From Rhodococcus sp. UNC23MFCrub1.1 (GTDB lineage Bacteria > Actinomycetota > Actinomycetes > Mycobacteriales > Mycobacteriaceae): a stretch of 64,000 nucleotides of DNA. The position numbers and the translations under genes were made by a program. The stretch lies in contig NZ_JMLQ01000005.1 in NCBI RefSeq assembly GCF_000686025.1, positions 227,679-291,678 on the forward strand, written 5' to 3'. Position 1 is the first letter of the stretch. Every line of letters begins with the position of its first letter. The notes beneath the pieces were generated by a model, which searched no databases, was not told the origin of the DNA, and saw only the letters and a list, made by a program, of their open reading frames with translations. Positions 1-8,555 of the stretch are shown here, piece by piece.

Positions 1-279
1 CTCGTGGTCATCGGCTTCACCGGTGGCGACATCCCGACGGTCAAGGTCAACCGACTGCTGCTGAGCAACGTCGAGGTCGTCGGCGCCGGATGGGGTGCGT
101 GGTGGATGAGCCGGCCCGGTTACACGACGACGCAGTGGGCCGAGCTCGAGCCGCTGTTCGCCTCGGGCGCGCTGGTGGCGCCGGAGCCGGTGGTGTACCC
201 ACTCGACAAGGCCGGCGAGGCCATCGCATCTCTCGAGAACCGGACCGCCACAGGCAAAGTCGTGGTGACGCTGCAGTGA
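1..279 (+). CDS. NADPH:quinone oxidoreductase family protein, C-terminal part (truncated by window)
   Basis: This is the last 92 codons of a gene that begins before the window. The reading frame is open from base 1 to a TGA at 277-279. It matches the end of zinc-less quinone reductases of the medium-chain dehydrogenase superfamily: a strand with VVIGFTGG closing the Rossmann fold, an NRLLLSN segment followed by a WGAWW turn, and a final PLDKAGEAI...GKVVV element that closes the catalytic domain. Such enzymes reduce quinones or enoyl substrates with NADPH in the cytoplasm. The substrate cannot be read from this fragment. The next gene starts inside its stop codon (GTGA overlap), so the two are probably co-translated. 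Confidence 0.8.
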   Translation, partial: LVVIGFTGGDIPTVKVNRLLLSNVEVVGAGWGAWWMSRPGYTTTQWAELEPLFASGALVAPEPVVYPLDKAGEAIASLENRTATGKVVVTLQ

Positions 280-662
280 GTGATGCCTATCGGGACGGTC
301 TCGCGGTCCGCCGCGAGGTGATGGGCGATACCTTCGTCGCGGCCGCCCTCGAGAACAGCACGGGCACCGACTCGGAAGCGTTGCAACGCCACGTCACCGA
401 GCACGTGTGGGACGCCGTGTGGAACAGGCCGGGCCTCGACCGACGGAGTCGGAGCCTGCTGAACATCGGCATGCTGATCGCCCTCCGGGCCGAGCAGGAG
501 CTCGGCGGGCACATCCGGGGCGCACTCACCAACGGTCTGACCCGCGAGGAGATCGTGGAGTCCGTGGTCCACGCCAGTGGCTACTGCGGCGCGCCGGCGG
601 CGCTCGCAGCGATGCGGGTGGTGCAGCGAGTACTCGACGAGGAGCTGGGTCCGCTCGAGTAA
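276..662 (+). CDS. carboxymuconolactone decarboxylase family protein (PcaC-like)
   Basis: A 128-residue protein of the length expected for 4-carboxymuconolactone decarboxylase, the beta-ketoadipate pathway enzyme converting gamma-carboxymuconolactone to beta-ketoadipate enol-lactone. The central block RSRSLLNIGMLIALR followed by HIRGALTNGLTREEI and HASGYCGAPAAL is the family signature (CMD/AhpD fold). The GTG start at 276 overlaps the stop of the upstream oxidoreductase by four bases (GTGA), which decides the start and suggests translational coupling. No other protocatechuate genes are visible here. The substrate is therefore open, and many stand-alone CMD proteins are not true PcaC. Confidence 0.82.
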   Translation: MSDAYRDGLAVRREVMGDTFVAAALENSTGTDSEALQRHVTEHVWDAVWNRPGLDRRSRSLLNIGMLIALRAEQELGGHIRGALTNGLTREEIVESVVHASGYCGAPAALAAMRVVQRVLDEELGPLE

Positions 663-671
663 GGTCGGGAC

Positions 672-1436
672 ATGCGTATCGGTGCACACGTCCGCAACTC
701 GGAGAACCCGCTCGGCGAGGCCGAGGATCTCGACGTCGACCTGGTGCAACTGTTTCTCACGGACCCGCAGAAGTGGAACAAGCCCGTTGTCGGTTCGGGG
801 TTGGAGGCGGTCCGGGACAGTGCGGTCGACATCGTCGTCCACTCGTCCTACGTCATCAACGTCGCGAGCCTGAACAACCGCATCCGCATCCCGTCCCGCA
901 AGGCCGTCGCGCAGCAGGCCGACGTGGCCGCAGAGATCGGTGCCCTCGGGTTGGTGGTCCACGGTGGACACGTTCGCGACGGGGAGGATCCCGCCGAGGG
1001 AGTGGCCAACTGGCGCAAGCTGTTCGAACGGCAGGCCGAGTCCGGTGGATTCGCGGTTCCGATCTGGATCGAGAACACCGCCGGCGGCGACTTCGCGATG
1101 GCGCGGCGCTTCGACGCCATCGCTCGCCTCTGGGACGCCGTCGGGGAGTTCGGAGCAGGGTTCTGCCTCGACACGTGCCACGCCTGGGCCGGCGGTGAGG
1201 ACCTCGTGGACGCCGTGGAGCGCGTCAAGGCGATCACCGGACGCATCGACCTGGTGCACCTGAACAACTCTCGTGACGAGTTCGATTCGGCTCGCGACCG
1301 TCACGCCAATCTCGAGAGCGGCGAGATCGAGGCCGAGGTGCTGGCCGCCGTCGCCGCCGCGGCGGACGCTCCGGTGATGCTGGAGACGCCCGCCGACGGC
1401 ATGAAGGACGACGTCGCGTACCTCCGCTCGCTCTGA
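672..1436 (+). CDS. nfo: deoxyribonuclease IV (AP endonuclease, endonuclease IV)
   Basis: A 254-residue TIM-barrel protein of the endonuclease IV family, which cuts 5' of abasic sites in base-excision repair. The start MRIGAHV is typical. The trinuclear zinc ligands are recognisable: His in VVHGGHV, Glu in WIENTAGG, Asp and His in CLDTCHAW, and Asp, His and Glu in the C-terminal stretch from VHLNNSRDEF to HANLESGEI. It starts 9 bases after the decarboxylase and is probably in the same transcript. Its stop lies one base from the end of the convergent efflux gene. Mycobacteria call the orthologue end. Confidence 0.88.
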   Translation: MRIGAHVRNSENPLGEAEDLDVDLVQLFLTDPQKWNKPVVGSGLEAVRDSAVDIVVHSSYVINVASLNNRIRIPSRKAVAQQADVAAEIGALGLVVHGGHVRDGEDPAEGVANWRKLFERQAESGGFAVPIWIENTAGGDFAMARRFDAIARLWDAVGEFGAGFCLDTCHAWAGGEDLVDAVERVKAITGRIDLVHLNNSRDEFDSARDRHANLESGEIEAEVLAAVAAAADAPVMLETPADGMKDDVAYLRSL

Positions 1437-1437
1437 G

Positions 1438-2700
1438 TCAGACCGCGTCGGCGGGTACCGGCTTCTCGGACCGGACGCTCGCGAGAGCGAGCAGCGCGAT
1501 GGTCGCGCCACCGGTCATCGCGATGGCCATGGCCGGGCCGTCGTTGCCGAGGACGCCCACCAGGGGCGCGATGAGCGCACCGATGCCGAACTGCGCGGCA
1601 CCCAGCAGAGCGGCGGCGGTGCCGGCGGCCTCACCGTGGCGTGACAGGGCGAGCGCCGGGGAGTTGGGCATGACGAATCCTGCCGACGCCAGCACGAACA
1701 GCACGGGCACCATGAATCCGACGATGCCGCCGAATCCGGTGGTCGTGGTGATGATGAGGGCGGCGCCGGACGCGGCCATCGCGACCAGTGCCACGGTGAC
1801 GATCCGCTGCGGGGTGAAGCGCTGCAGCGCCAGGACGTTGAGTTGCGACGCGCTGATCAGTGCGACGGCGCCGATGCCGAACACCAGGGCGAACTGCTGC
1901 TCGCCGAGTCCGTAGCCGTCCTGCAGCACGAACGAGCTGCCGGAGATGTAGGCGAACAGCGCGGACATACCGAGGCCGGCCACGAGAACGAGAACCACGA
2001 ACCGTCGGTCGCCGAGCAACGATCCGTAGGTGCGCAGGACGGGCAGGAACTCGTTGGGTCGACGACGCTCCTCGGGGAGCGTCTCCTTCAGCAGGAACAT
2101 CGCCACGAGCATGAGGGCGGCACCCACGACCGCGAGCCCGGCGAACACGCCGCGCCACGACCCGTGGATGAGGACGAGGCTGCCGAGGCTGGGTGCCACG
2201 ATCGGCGCGACGCCCATGACCAGGACCAGACGCGACATCACGGTGGCGGCGGCCCTGCCGTCGAACAGGTCGCGGACGATGGCGATCGCGATGACCATGG
2301 CGGCGGCGGCACCGAAGCCCTGCAGGGCTCGGGTCACACCCAGGACGCCGACGGTCGGAGCGATCATGCACAGGAGCGACGCGACGATGTGGATCATCGT
2401 TCCGGCGATGAGGGGCCGTCGACGTCCCAGGGAGTCCGAGAGCGGCCCGATCACCAGCTGTCCCACGGCCAGTCCGATGAGGGTGCCGGTGAGGGTGAAC
2501 TGCACCGCGGCATCCGTGGACCCGAGGTCCTCGGTGATCGCGGGCAGCGCCGGGAGGTAGACGTCGATCGTGAGCGGCCCCAGCGCGACGAGGGCGCCGA
2601 GAACCAGGATGGTGCGAAGCCTGGAGGGTGCGGCCGGCTGGTCGGAGGTACCGACTGCCGTGCCGGGAGTCGCCGAGGTGGTGCGGGAGTCTGTCGTCAC
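1438..2700 (-). CDS. MFS multidrug efflux transporter, Bcr/CflA type
   Basis: A protein of about 420 residues with 12 predicted membrane segments. The N-terminal region with LGPLTIDVYLPALPAI and the loop GPLSDSLGRRRPLIAG is the Bcr/CflA drug:H+ antiporter signature. It probably exports small drugs or amino-acid-like compounds. I chose the GTG at 2700 (VTTDSRTTS), which leaves a 50-base gap after the DUF309 gene; the frame stays open upstream, so a longer start is possible. It is the last gene of a minus-strand operon (aldo-keto reductase, DUF309, efflux pump). Confidence 0.82.
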   Translation of the reverse strand: MTTDSRTTSATPGTAVGTSDQPAAPSRLRTILVLGALVALGPLTIDVYLPALPAITEDLGSTDAAVQFTLTGTLIGLAVGQLVIGPLSDSLGRRRPLIAGTMIHIVASLLCMIAPTVGVLGVTRALQGFGAAAAMVIAIAIVRDLFDGRAAATVMSRLVLVMGVAPIVAPSLGSLVLIHGSWRGVFAGLAVVGAALMLVAMFLLKETLPEERRRPNEFLPVLRTYGSLLGDRRFVVLVLVAGLGMSALFAYISGSSFVLQDGYGLGEQQFALVFGIGAVALISASQLNVLALQRFTPQRIVTVALVAMAASGAALIITTTTGFGGIVGFMVPVLFVLASAGFVMPNSPALALSRHGEAAGTAAALLGAAQFGIGALIAPLVGVLGNDGPAMAIAMTGGATIALLALASVRSEKPVPADAV

Positions 2701-2750
2701 CCGGGGTGCAGCACCGTGCGGCCGCGATGTGTTCCCGATCCGTGTGACGG

Positions 2751-3236
2751 TCAGGTGAACTGTCGGCGATGCGTGAGGTGCGGGACTGTCGGAAGCGGGG
2801 ACTCCCCGCGGTCCAGCGCAGCCACCAGAAGGTCGGCCCACCGCATCAGGCCCGCGATGTCGATGTCGTGGGGTGCGTCGGCGTACGTCCCGATGCGATC
2901 ACGTCCCTGCGTCAACAGCGAGGTGGCTCCCACGCTATTCCCCCGCAGCAGGTGGGTGAGACCGACGGCGAGCTGGGCCAGGCCCTGCCACAGTGCACGT
3001 TCCCCTGGCGTACTGATCTTCCACGTGCCTTCGAGGATCTCGTGCGCGTGGAAGGGCATGCCGTCGTCGAGGAGTTGCTGGGCACGGACCAGGGACTCGA
3101 CCGGCGGGAGCTGGACGTCGTCCGGAATGCGCTCGACGCCCTCGGCTCCGCGGGGCAGGGGACGTCCGAGCCCGTCGCGGGGCCGGCCGTTCTGCGGCCG
3201 GCCCTCGGGGTTGCGCTCTCGTCTCGGCGTGACCAC
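2751..3236 (-). CDS. DUF309 domain-containing protein
   Basis: A 161-residue soluble protein. The segment PFHAHEILEGTWK (about residues 61-73) is the conserved core of the DUF309 helical family, followed by WQGLAQLAVGLTHLLRGN. The first 35 or so residues are Arg/Pro/Gly-rich and look disordered, so the true start could lie further in. No function is established for DUF309. It sits 10 bases after the aldo-keto reductase and 50 bases before the efflux pump on the same strand. Confidence 0.75.
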   Translation of the reverse strand: MVTPRRERNPEGRPQNGRPRDGLGRPLPRGAEGVERIPDDVQLPPVESLVRAQQLLDDGMPFHAHEILEGTWKISTPGERALWQGLAQLAVGLTHLLRGNSVGATSLLTQGRDRIGTYADAPHDIDIAGLMRWADLLVAALDRGESPLPTVPHLTHRRQFT

Positions 3237-3246
3237 CGAGACGACG

Positions 3247-4194
3247 CTACTCGCCGACCTTGTCCGACAATGCGGTCAGACGGTCGAGCTCGTCGGCGGT
3301 CAGCGACAACGTCGGGGCGTCCGTCAGGGACGCGAGCTGTTCGAGACGGCTCGCGCTGGCGATGGGTGCCACGATGCCGTTGCGGGAGAGCAGCCACGCC
3401 AGTGCCACGGTGGGGATCGCGGAGCCGTGTGCGTCCGCGATGTCGGCGAGCGCCCCGACGACCTCGAGGCCGGCGTCACTGAAGTAGCCGGACGTCATCG
3501 CTGCACGGGGTGTGCCCTCGATGTCCTCGCGCGTGCGGTACTTGCCCGTCAGGAAGCCCGAGGCGAGCGCGAAGTACGGGAAGACGCCCAACTGATTCTT
3601 CTCGGCGACCTCCATCAGCTCCGGCTCGTAGCTGCGGCGATGCACCAGGTTGTAGTGCGGCTGCAGCGCCACGGGTGCGTCGAACCCCTCGCGCTGTGCG
3701 ATGTCGATCCACTGCCGCGCGCGCTCCGCCGTGTAGTTGGAGATGCCGACATACCGCACCTTGCCGGCCTTCACGAGTGCGTCGAAGGCGGCCACCGTCT
3801 CCTCGAGCGGGGTGTCCGCGTCATCGAAGTGTGCGTAGTAGAGGTCGATGCGATCGGTCTGCAGGCGCTGCAACGACGCGTCGGCCGCAGCAGCGACCGT
3901 GCCCGCGGCCAGACCCTTGAACTGGGGGTGCTGGCTCACCTTGGTGGCCAGGACGACGTCGTCGCGCCGGCCCGTCGAGGTGAACCAGTTCCCGATCACC
4001 GTCTCCGACTCGCCGCCCGAGTTACCGGGGGCGAAGGCGGAGTACGAGTCCGCGGTGTCGATCAGCGAACCACCGGCTCCGAGGAAGGCCTCGATGATGC
4101 GGTGCGAGTCCGGCTCGTCGCTCGTCCATCCGAAGGTGTTGGCACCGAGTGCGAGCGGGAAGACGTCCAGGTCCGAGGTTCCGATACGAGTCAT
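3247..4194 (-). CDS. aldo/keto reductase
   Basis: A 315-residue NADPH-dependent aldo/keto reductase with a complete catalytic tetrad: Asp46 and Tyr51 (TADSYSAF), Lys85 (VVLATKVS) and His122 (LYYAHFDD). The C-terminal NADPH-binding part IVAPIASASRLEQL is typical of the MocA/YajO-like branch. The substrate is not evident. It is the first gene of a three-gene minus-strand operon with DUF309 and MFS genes. A gap of about 60 bases separates it from the VOC gene upstream. Confidence 0.85.
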   Translation of the reverse strand: MTRIGTSDLDVFPLALGANTFGWTSDEPDSHRIIEAFLGAGGSLIDTADSYSAFAPGNSGGESETVIGNWFTSTGRRDDVVLATKVSQHPQFKGLAAGTVAAAADASLQRLQTDRIDLYYAHFDDADTPLEETVAAFDALVKAGKVRYVGISNYTAERARQWIDIAQREGFDAPVALQPHYNLVHRRSYEPELMEVAEKNQLGVFPYFALASGFLTGKYRTREDIEGTPRAAMTSGYFSDAGLEVVGALADIADAHGSAIPTVALAWLLSRNGIVAPIASASRLEQLASLTDAPTLSLTADELDRLTALSDKVGE

Positions 4195-4255
4195 GTTCGG
4201 TGCAACACCTGTGAGCCGTCGCTATTTCCGCCCGGCACCGGGTGAGAGGCGTCCG

Positions 4256-4774
4256 TCAGGACAGCGCCGCCGTGCTGACGCCGATGCCGCCCGTGGTGTC
4301 GGCGCCGTAACGAGCGATCTCCGCGTCGAGGTCCAGCGGAGCGATGCTGGAACGACCGTGGAGGACGGCGTCGTCGATGCGGTCCGCGGGCACTAGCCAG
4401 GCGATCTCGAACTCGATGCCGTCGGGATCCTGGCCGTAGAGACTCTTGGACGTCGAGTGATCGGATGCGCCGACCAGTGCGCCCGCGGTGGCCAGCTTCT
4501 CCCGCAGGTCGACGAGATCGGACAGCGTCTGCACCTCCCAGGCCAGGTGGTAGAGCCCGACGGTGCTGCGGCCGGCCGGGGACGCGCCCGCTCCGTCGCC
4601 GACGGAGAACAGGCCGAGGTCGTGGTCGTTCGTGCTGTCCGGCGCCTGCACGAACACGGCGCGATCGCCCATGGACATGACGACGCGGAAACCGAGCACG
4701 TCCGAGTAGAAGCGTGCGCTGCGCTGGGCGTCGCGCACGTAGAGCACGGCGTGGTTCAGACGGGAGATGGCCAT
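4256..4774 (-). CDS. VOC family protein (glyoxalase / extradiol dioxygenase-like)
   Basis: A 172-residue protein built from two beta-alpha-beta-beta-beta modules of the vicinal oxygen chelate fold. Likely metal ligands are His8 (LNHAVLYV), His76 (LYHLAWEV) and Glu123 (DPDGIEFEI), the pattern of one-metal VOC enzymes such as catechol 2,3-dioxygenase. The family annotation is firm but the substrate is not. The region just upstream carries a perfect TTGAAGCTTCAA palindrome that may be an operator. Confidence 0.8.
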   Translation of the reverse strand: MAISRLNHAVLYVRDAQRSARFYSDVLGFRVVMSMGDRAVFVQAPDSTNDHDLGLFSVGDGAGASPAGRSTVGLYHLAWEVQTLSDLVDLREKLATAGALVGASDHSTSKSLYGQDPDGIEFEIAWLVPADRIDDAVLHGRSSIAPLDLDAEIARYGADTTGGIGVSTAALS

Positions 4775-4809
4775 GAGAGGTCCCTTCGGATCGAGGCGTT
4801 GTCGTTAGC

Positions 4810-4821
4810 TTGAAGCTTCAA
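4810..4821. promoter_or_regulatory. palindrome TTGAAGCTTCAA upstream of the VOC gene
   Basis: A perfect 12-base palindrome lies 36-47 bases upstream of the VOC start, with a further half-site-like AACTTCAACT next to it. Its position fits an operator for a dimeric regulator of the MarR or TetR type. No regulator gene is adjacent, so this is inference from symmetry and position only. Confidence 0.35.
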
Positions 4822-4949
4822 CTTCAACTGTACCCCGGTTGTTCCCGCAGCCGCGTGGACACAGCCTGCGTGAACCGAACACCCGCTCCTGCGTGCGGGA
4901 GATCGTGTGGGCTCACGGGTGCCTGTGTGCACACGCCTTGCAGCGTCCG

Positions 4950-5891
4950 TCAGTGATGGCGGTGGTCGGTGACCACGGTGCGCGGACCGAACTTCGGGCG
5001 CAGGGCCGTTCCGCTGACCTCGAGCAGACGTACCGCGCGATAGCGGTGCGGCCGGATCGGCGCCAGGTACTCGAGCATCTCGTCGTCCGTCATCGGTGCC
5101 CCCGTCAACGTCCATCCGATCACCGACGCCAGGTGGTAGTCGCCGACGGACAGAGCGTCCGCATCTCCCAGCGCCCGTTGCATCACCTCGGCCGCGGTCC
5201 ACACGCCGATTCCGGGAACGTGGCGCAACCGGCGCTCGGCATCCTCCCTCGTCATGGACACGATCGGTTCGAGCTTGTCGGCCAGGGCCGCGCTCCGCAC
5301 GATCGTCTTGGAGCGCTTCGGATCCACGTTCGCTCGGTGGAACTCCCAGGACGGCACCCGCCGCCAGACCTCGGCGGGCGGCGGTACCCGCATTCCCGCG
5401 GGCGCCGGTCCCGGTGCCGGCTCGCCGAACTTCGAGAGCAGGTAGCGCCATGCCGCGAAGGCGGCGACCCCGTGCACCTTCTGCTCCAGAACGGCCGGGA
5501 CCAGCGCCTCCATGACCTGCCCGGTGCGGCCGATGCGCAGATGGGGAAATCGACGATGCGCCTCCGCGAGGATGCGGTGCTCGGGCGCGAATCCGTCGGC
5601 GTCGTCCTCCATGCCCACGAGCCCCGGAAGAGAGTCGAGGAACTCCGCGGAGCCGGCGCCCCAGGCCTCGCAGGTCACCTCGAACCGGTCCACCTGGCGC
5701 AGGCGATACGTCACCGGCCCCGTGCGAAACCGTGAGGTGCGCCAGATGGATCCGTCGGCCTCCACCCGATGGGCGGGATCGCCCGCTCCGCGGCGGTGTG
5801 GCGACAACGAATACCGCAGGGCGAGTGGGCGATCCGAGGTGAGAGTGATCTCCACCGCGCCGCCGCGGGAAGTGTGTCCGGGGTCGAGCAC
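4950..5891 (-). CDS. DNA-3-methyladenine glycosylase family protein (AlkA-like, HhH-GPD)
   Basis: A protein of about 313 residues of the HhH-GPD superfamily, which removes alkylated purines in base-excision repair. The helix-hairpin-helix is RHVPGIGVWTAAEVMQRALG. The Asp in LSVGDYHLA occupies the place of the AlkA catalytic aspartate. The N-terminal ~100 residues form the extra AlkA-like beta domain. The start is uncertain: GTG at 5891, just after the upstream gene's stop, or GTG at 5855. It follows the reductase gene on the same strand with about 10 bases between them. Confidence 0.8.
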   Translation of the reverse strand: MLDPGHTSRGGAVEITLTSDRPLALRYSLSPHRRGAGDPAHRVEADGSIWRTSRFRTGPVTYRLRQVDRFEVTCEAWGAGSAEFLDSLPGLVGMEDDADGFAPEHRILAEAHRRFPHLRIGRTGQVMEALVPAVLEQKVHGVAAFAAWRYLLSKFGEPAPGPAPAGMRVPPPAEVWRRVPSWEFHRANVDPKRSKTIVRSAALADKLEPIVSMTREDAERRLRHVPGIGVWTAAEVMQRALGDADALSVGDYHLASVIGWTLTGAPMTDDEMLEYLAPIRPHRYRAVRLLEVSGTALRPKFGPRTVVTDHRHH

Positions 5892-5901
5892 GGGAAACGA
5901 G

Positions 5902-6933
5902 CTAGCCGACACGGACGAGGGTGCGACCGATGGTGGCCCCATCGCGCAGAGAGTCGAGCACTCCCGCCACCCCGTCGAGAGTCACCTCGGTGGTGACCTC
6001 GGCGAGCCGACTCGGGCGCAGGGAACCGGCCAGGTCGTTCCACAGGGTGCGTCGGGCCTCGATGGGCAACTGCACCGAGTCGATGCCCAGCAGGGCCACT
6101 CCCCGGAGAATGAAGGGCAACACCGTGGTCGAGAGCCCGGCTCCCCCGGTGAGCCCGCTGGCGGCGACCGCGCCGCCGTACCTCGTGGTGCTGAGTACGT
6201 GCGCGAGGGTCTTGCCGCCGACACAGTCGACCGCGGCGGCCCACTGCGCCTTCCCGAGGGGACGCGGCGCCGCGTCGGGGTCCTCGGGGAGGCGGCCGAT
6301 GATCGAGGACGCGCCGAGTGTGGTCAGCAGGTCGTGTGCCGACTCCTTGCCGGTGGAGGCGACCACCTCGAACCCGGCCTGCGACAACAGGTCCACGCTG
6401 ACACTGCCGACCCCGCCGCTCGCTCCGGTGACCAGTACCGGACCGTCGGACGGGGTGAGGCCACGCGCCAGCAGGGCCTGCACGCTGAGTGCGGCGGTGA
6501 AGCCCGCGGTGCCGATGGTGGCGGCGTCGGCCGTCGACAGTCCGTCCGCGAGCGGCACGACCCACTCGGCCGGAACGCGCGCGTACTCGGCGTAGCCGCC
6601 GTGACGTCCGGTGCCGATCTCGTAGCCGTGTGCCACGACGCGGTCACCGACCGACACCCCGTCGGACGTCGAGGAGACCACCACACCGGCAAGGTCGATG
6701 CCGGGGACGATGGGGTACTCCCGCACCACTCCGCCCTTCGGGGTGACGGCCAGGGCGTCCTTGTAGTTGGCGCCCGAGTACTCGACGCGGACGACCACCT
6801 CGCCCTCCGGCAGGAACGACAGGTCGACCGTCTCGGACGTCAGATCCACACCGTCGTCGGTCTGCCGGGCGACCAGGGCGCGGAAGTTCTCCGGGATCTC
6901 GGTGGCGGATCGATCGTCGGTCGGCGAGGTCAC
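5902..6933 (-). CDS. acrylyl-CoA reductase-like quinone oxidoreductase (YhdH/YhfP/AcuI family)
   Basis: A 343-residue medium-chain reductase. Family marks are FRALVARQ at the start of the catalytic domain, YSGANYKDALAVTPKGGV, PGIDLAGVV, and the NADPH-binding turn VTGASGGVGSVSVDLL. There are no zinc ligands, as in the YhdH/AcuI group, whose characterised members reduce acrylyl-CoA to propionyl-CoA with NADPH. I chose GTG at 6933 because an AGGGAGA ribosome site precedes it. The upstream gap of 136 bases is shared with the divergent RNase HI gene. Confidence 0.82.
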   Translation of the reverse strand: MTSPTDDRSATEIPENFRALVARQTDDGVDLTSETVDLSFLPEGEVVVRVEYSGANYKDALAVTPKGGVVREYPIVPGIDLAGVVVSSTSDGVSVGDRVVAHGYEIGTGRHGGYAEYARVPAEWVVPLADGLSTADAATIGTAGFTAALSVQALLARGLTPSDGPVLVTGASGGVGSVSVDLLSQAGFEVVASTGKESAHDLLTTLGASSIIGRLPEDPDAAPRPLGKAQWAAAVDCVGGKTLAHVLSTTRYGGAVAASGLTGGAGLSTTVLPFILRGVALLGIDSVQLPIEARRTLWNDLAGSLRPSRLAEVTTEVTLDGVAGVLDSLRDGATIGRTLVRVG

Positions 6934-7069
6934 GTGGCGTCTCCCTGTGTCGGTCCAGATCGAAGTCTGGGCTGATGGTTCACGTTCGAGAGTAGGCCGA
7001 GCCGTGGACAGGGTGTGCGCTCGGCGCGGGACCGCGGAATTGTCGGTCCTCGGCCGTACTGTCTCGAGG

Positions 7070-7555
7070 GTGATCATCGTGAGTACCGACGGTTCGTGCC
7101 TGAAGAACCCCGGCGGGGCCATCGGCTGGGCCTGGGTCGACCACACCGGCCCGTCCGCCTCCGGCGGAGAAGCGTCCGGCACGAATCAGATCGCCGAGCT
7201 CAGGGCGTTGTACGAGGCCGTGGCCGCGCATCCGGGTCCGGAGCCGATGCTCATCGAGTCGGACAGTCAGTACGCCATCAAGTGTGCGTCGGAGTGGCTC
7301 GCCGGATGGAAGCGCAAGGGCTGGCGCACGTCCACGGGTGGGCCGGTGCGCAATCTGGAACTGGTCCGCGCGATCGACCGTGCCATCACCGAGCGCGAGG
7401 GTCCGGTGCGGTTCCGCTGGGTCCGCGGACACGTGGGCAACCAGTTCAACGAGATGGCGGACGAGCTTGCAGGAATCGCTGCGCGGGCGATCCGAGACGG
7501 TTCGCTGACGCCGTGCGAGCCGGTGGGCGCACAGGAACCCGTCACGCTCTTCTAG
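7070..7555 (+). CDS. rnhA: ribonuclease HI
   Basis: A 161-residue type 1 RNase H that degrades the RNA strand of RNA-DNA hybrids. The catalytic carboxylates are all present: Asp7 (STDGSC), Glu43 (NQIAELRAL), Asp65 (ESDSQYA) and Asp131 (NEMADELAG). The accessory His121 (RGHVGN) and the basic handle KRKGWRTSTG are also visible. The start is GTG at 7070; a second GTG nine bases later is possible. It stands alone and converges on the next gene. Confidence 0.9.
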   Translation: MIIVSTDGSCLKNPGGAIGWAWVDHTGPSASGGEASGTNQIAELRALYEAVAAHPGPEPMLIESDSQYAIKCASEWLAGWKRKGWRTSTGGPVRNLELVRAIDRAITEREGPVRFRWVRGHVGNQFNEMADELAGIAARAIRDGSLTPCEPVGAQEPVTLF

Positions 7556-7564
7556 AGCAGAGGC

Positions 7565-7831
7565 TCATTCCTGGCGAGCGGTCTGCTTGTCGTCCTTGTC
7601 GCCGGCGGTCACGTCGCGCGGACTCGGGGCGGGCAGATCCTTGCCCTCGTCCACGGCGGCTTCACTCCGATCGAGGGTCGGCGCCGGCTCGGCCTCGGCA
7701 TGGTTGTCGAACTCGCGCACGGCCTCGTCGCGCTCGTCCGGACTCTGTGCAGTGTCCGCACCCGTGCCCTTGGACTCCTCGCGCGGGTCGATGGATGCGG
7801 TGTCGACGGGCTCGTTCACGGAATCACTCAT
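7565..7831 (-). CDS. small acidic hypothetical protein
   Basis: An 88-residue protein beginning MSDSVNEPVD, very rich in Asp, Glu and Lys, with no hydrophobic segment. It is probably disordered and I recognise no family. It converges on rnhA with 9 bases between stops, and starts about 50 bases downstream of the DUF4190-type gene on the same strand, so the two may be co-transcribed. Confidence 0.5.
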   Translation of the reverse strand: MSDSVNEPVDTASIDPREESKGTGADTAQSPDERDEAVREFDNHAEAEPAPTLDRSEAAVDEGKDLPAPSPRDVTAGDKDDKQTARQE

Positions 7832-7879
7832 GAGCACCGGTGTGCCCGATCGACCGCGCGGTCAACCCTTCCGCACCTG

Positions 7880-8437
7880 TCACGGCGTCGGAGCGGGCGT
7901 CAGGGTCACCGAGAACTGGTTCTCCAGATTGTCGGTGAACTGCTGCTGGCACTGCTCGACCCGTGTCGCGTCGCCACCGGCGTCGCTGAGGCAGGTCGCG
8001 AGGTCGCCGACTCCCACCTCGTTGAACACCCATACGGTCAGGGCGATGAACACCGCGCCACCGATGATGCCGAGGACACCCAGCACCAGCCCCGTCGTGG
8101 CGACGCCGCCGTTCGTGGCTTCGCGGCGCTTGACTCGGCCGCGGCCGAGCACGCCGAGCACCACGGCGATGATGCCCAGGAAGATGCCGAATCCGAAGGT
8201 CCAGAAGGCCAGGATCGACAGGATGCCGAGAATCAGCGCCGCGATTCCCACGCCGTTCTTCGGGCTGACCGGGGGCTGGCCGTAGCCGCCGTCGTAGCCG
8301 CCGGGTGGTGGGTACTGCCCGCCGGAACCGGGCTGCTGACCGTACTGAGGCTGCTGACCGTACTGAGGCTGCTGGCCGTACGGGGGCTGCTGACCATATT
8401 CGGGCTGCTGGCCGTACTCGGGCGTGGGACCGCTCAC
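7880..8437 (-). CDS. DUF4190-type membrane protein with YGQQP repeats
   Basis: A 185-residue membrane protein. The first ~50 residues are a Tyr/Gln/Pro/Gly-rich tail with five tandem YGQQP units. Two hydrophobic segments follow (VGIAALILGILSILAFWTFG and a second before a loop RGRVKRREATNGG), then a third (GLVLGVLGIIGGAVFIAL). That arrangement is the DUF4190 layout common in actinobacteria. The C-terminal ~50 residues, with two cysteines, are probably extracytoplasmic. GTG at 8437 is preceded by AGGAGAG. The function is unknown; a cell-envelope role is a guess. Confidence 0.75.
   Translation of the reverse strand: MSGPTPEYGQQPEYGQQPPYGQQPQYGQQPQYGQQPGSGGQYPPPGGYDGGYGQPPVSPKNGVGIAALILGILSILAFWTFGFGIFLGIIAVVLGVLGRGRVKRREATNGGVATTGLVLGVLGIIGGAVFIALTVWVFNEVGVGDLATCLSDAGGDATRVEQCQQQFTDNLENQFSVTLTPAPTP
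8333..8422. repeat. five tandem 18-bp units encoding YGQQP repeats
   Basis: Five imperfect 18-base units (minus-strand sense encodes six residues each, core YGQQP) lie inside the 5' end of the DUF4190-type gene. The third, fourth and fifth units differ by a few bases. The block could expand or contract by slippage. Confidence 0.8.
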
Positions 8438-8555
8438 TGGTCTCTCCTGACGGGCGACTCGGCTGGTGTCTCGCACTGTAGCGCCGGACGGCACCTCCGG
8501 CGTGAGTGCGTGATCGCACCGTTACCGCAGGTGTCCGGTGGGGTATCTCAGCAGG

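Noticed and set aside
120..1511. 463-codon open frame antisense to the decarboxylase and endonuclease IV genes
   Set aside because: Both genes beneath it have conserved active-site motifs; the antisense product has none.
1843..4245. Very long open frame on the plus strand over the DUF309 and aldo-keto reductase genes
   Set aside because: It is the GC-rich antisense shadow of genes with clear families on the minus strand; its translation is low-complexity Gly/Arg/His-rich without any domain.
8333..8422. Possible CRISPR-like short repeats
   Set aside because: The 18-base units are contiguous, in frame and encode YGQQP; there are no spacers.
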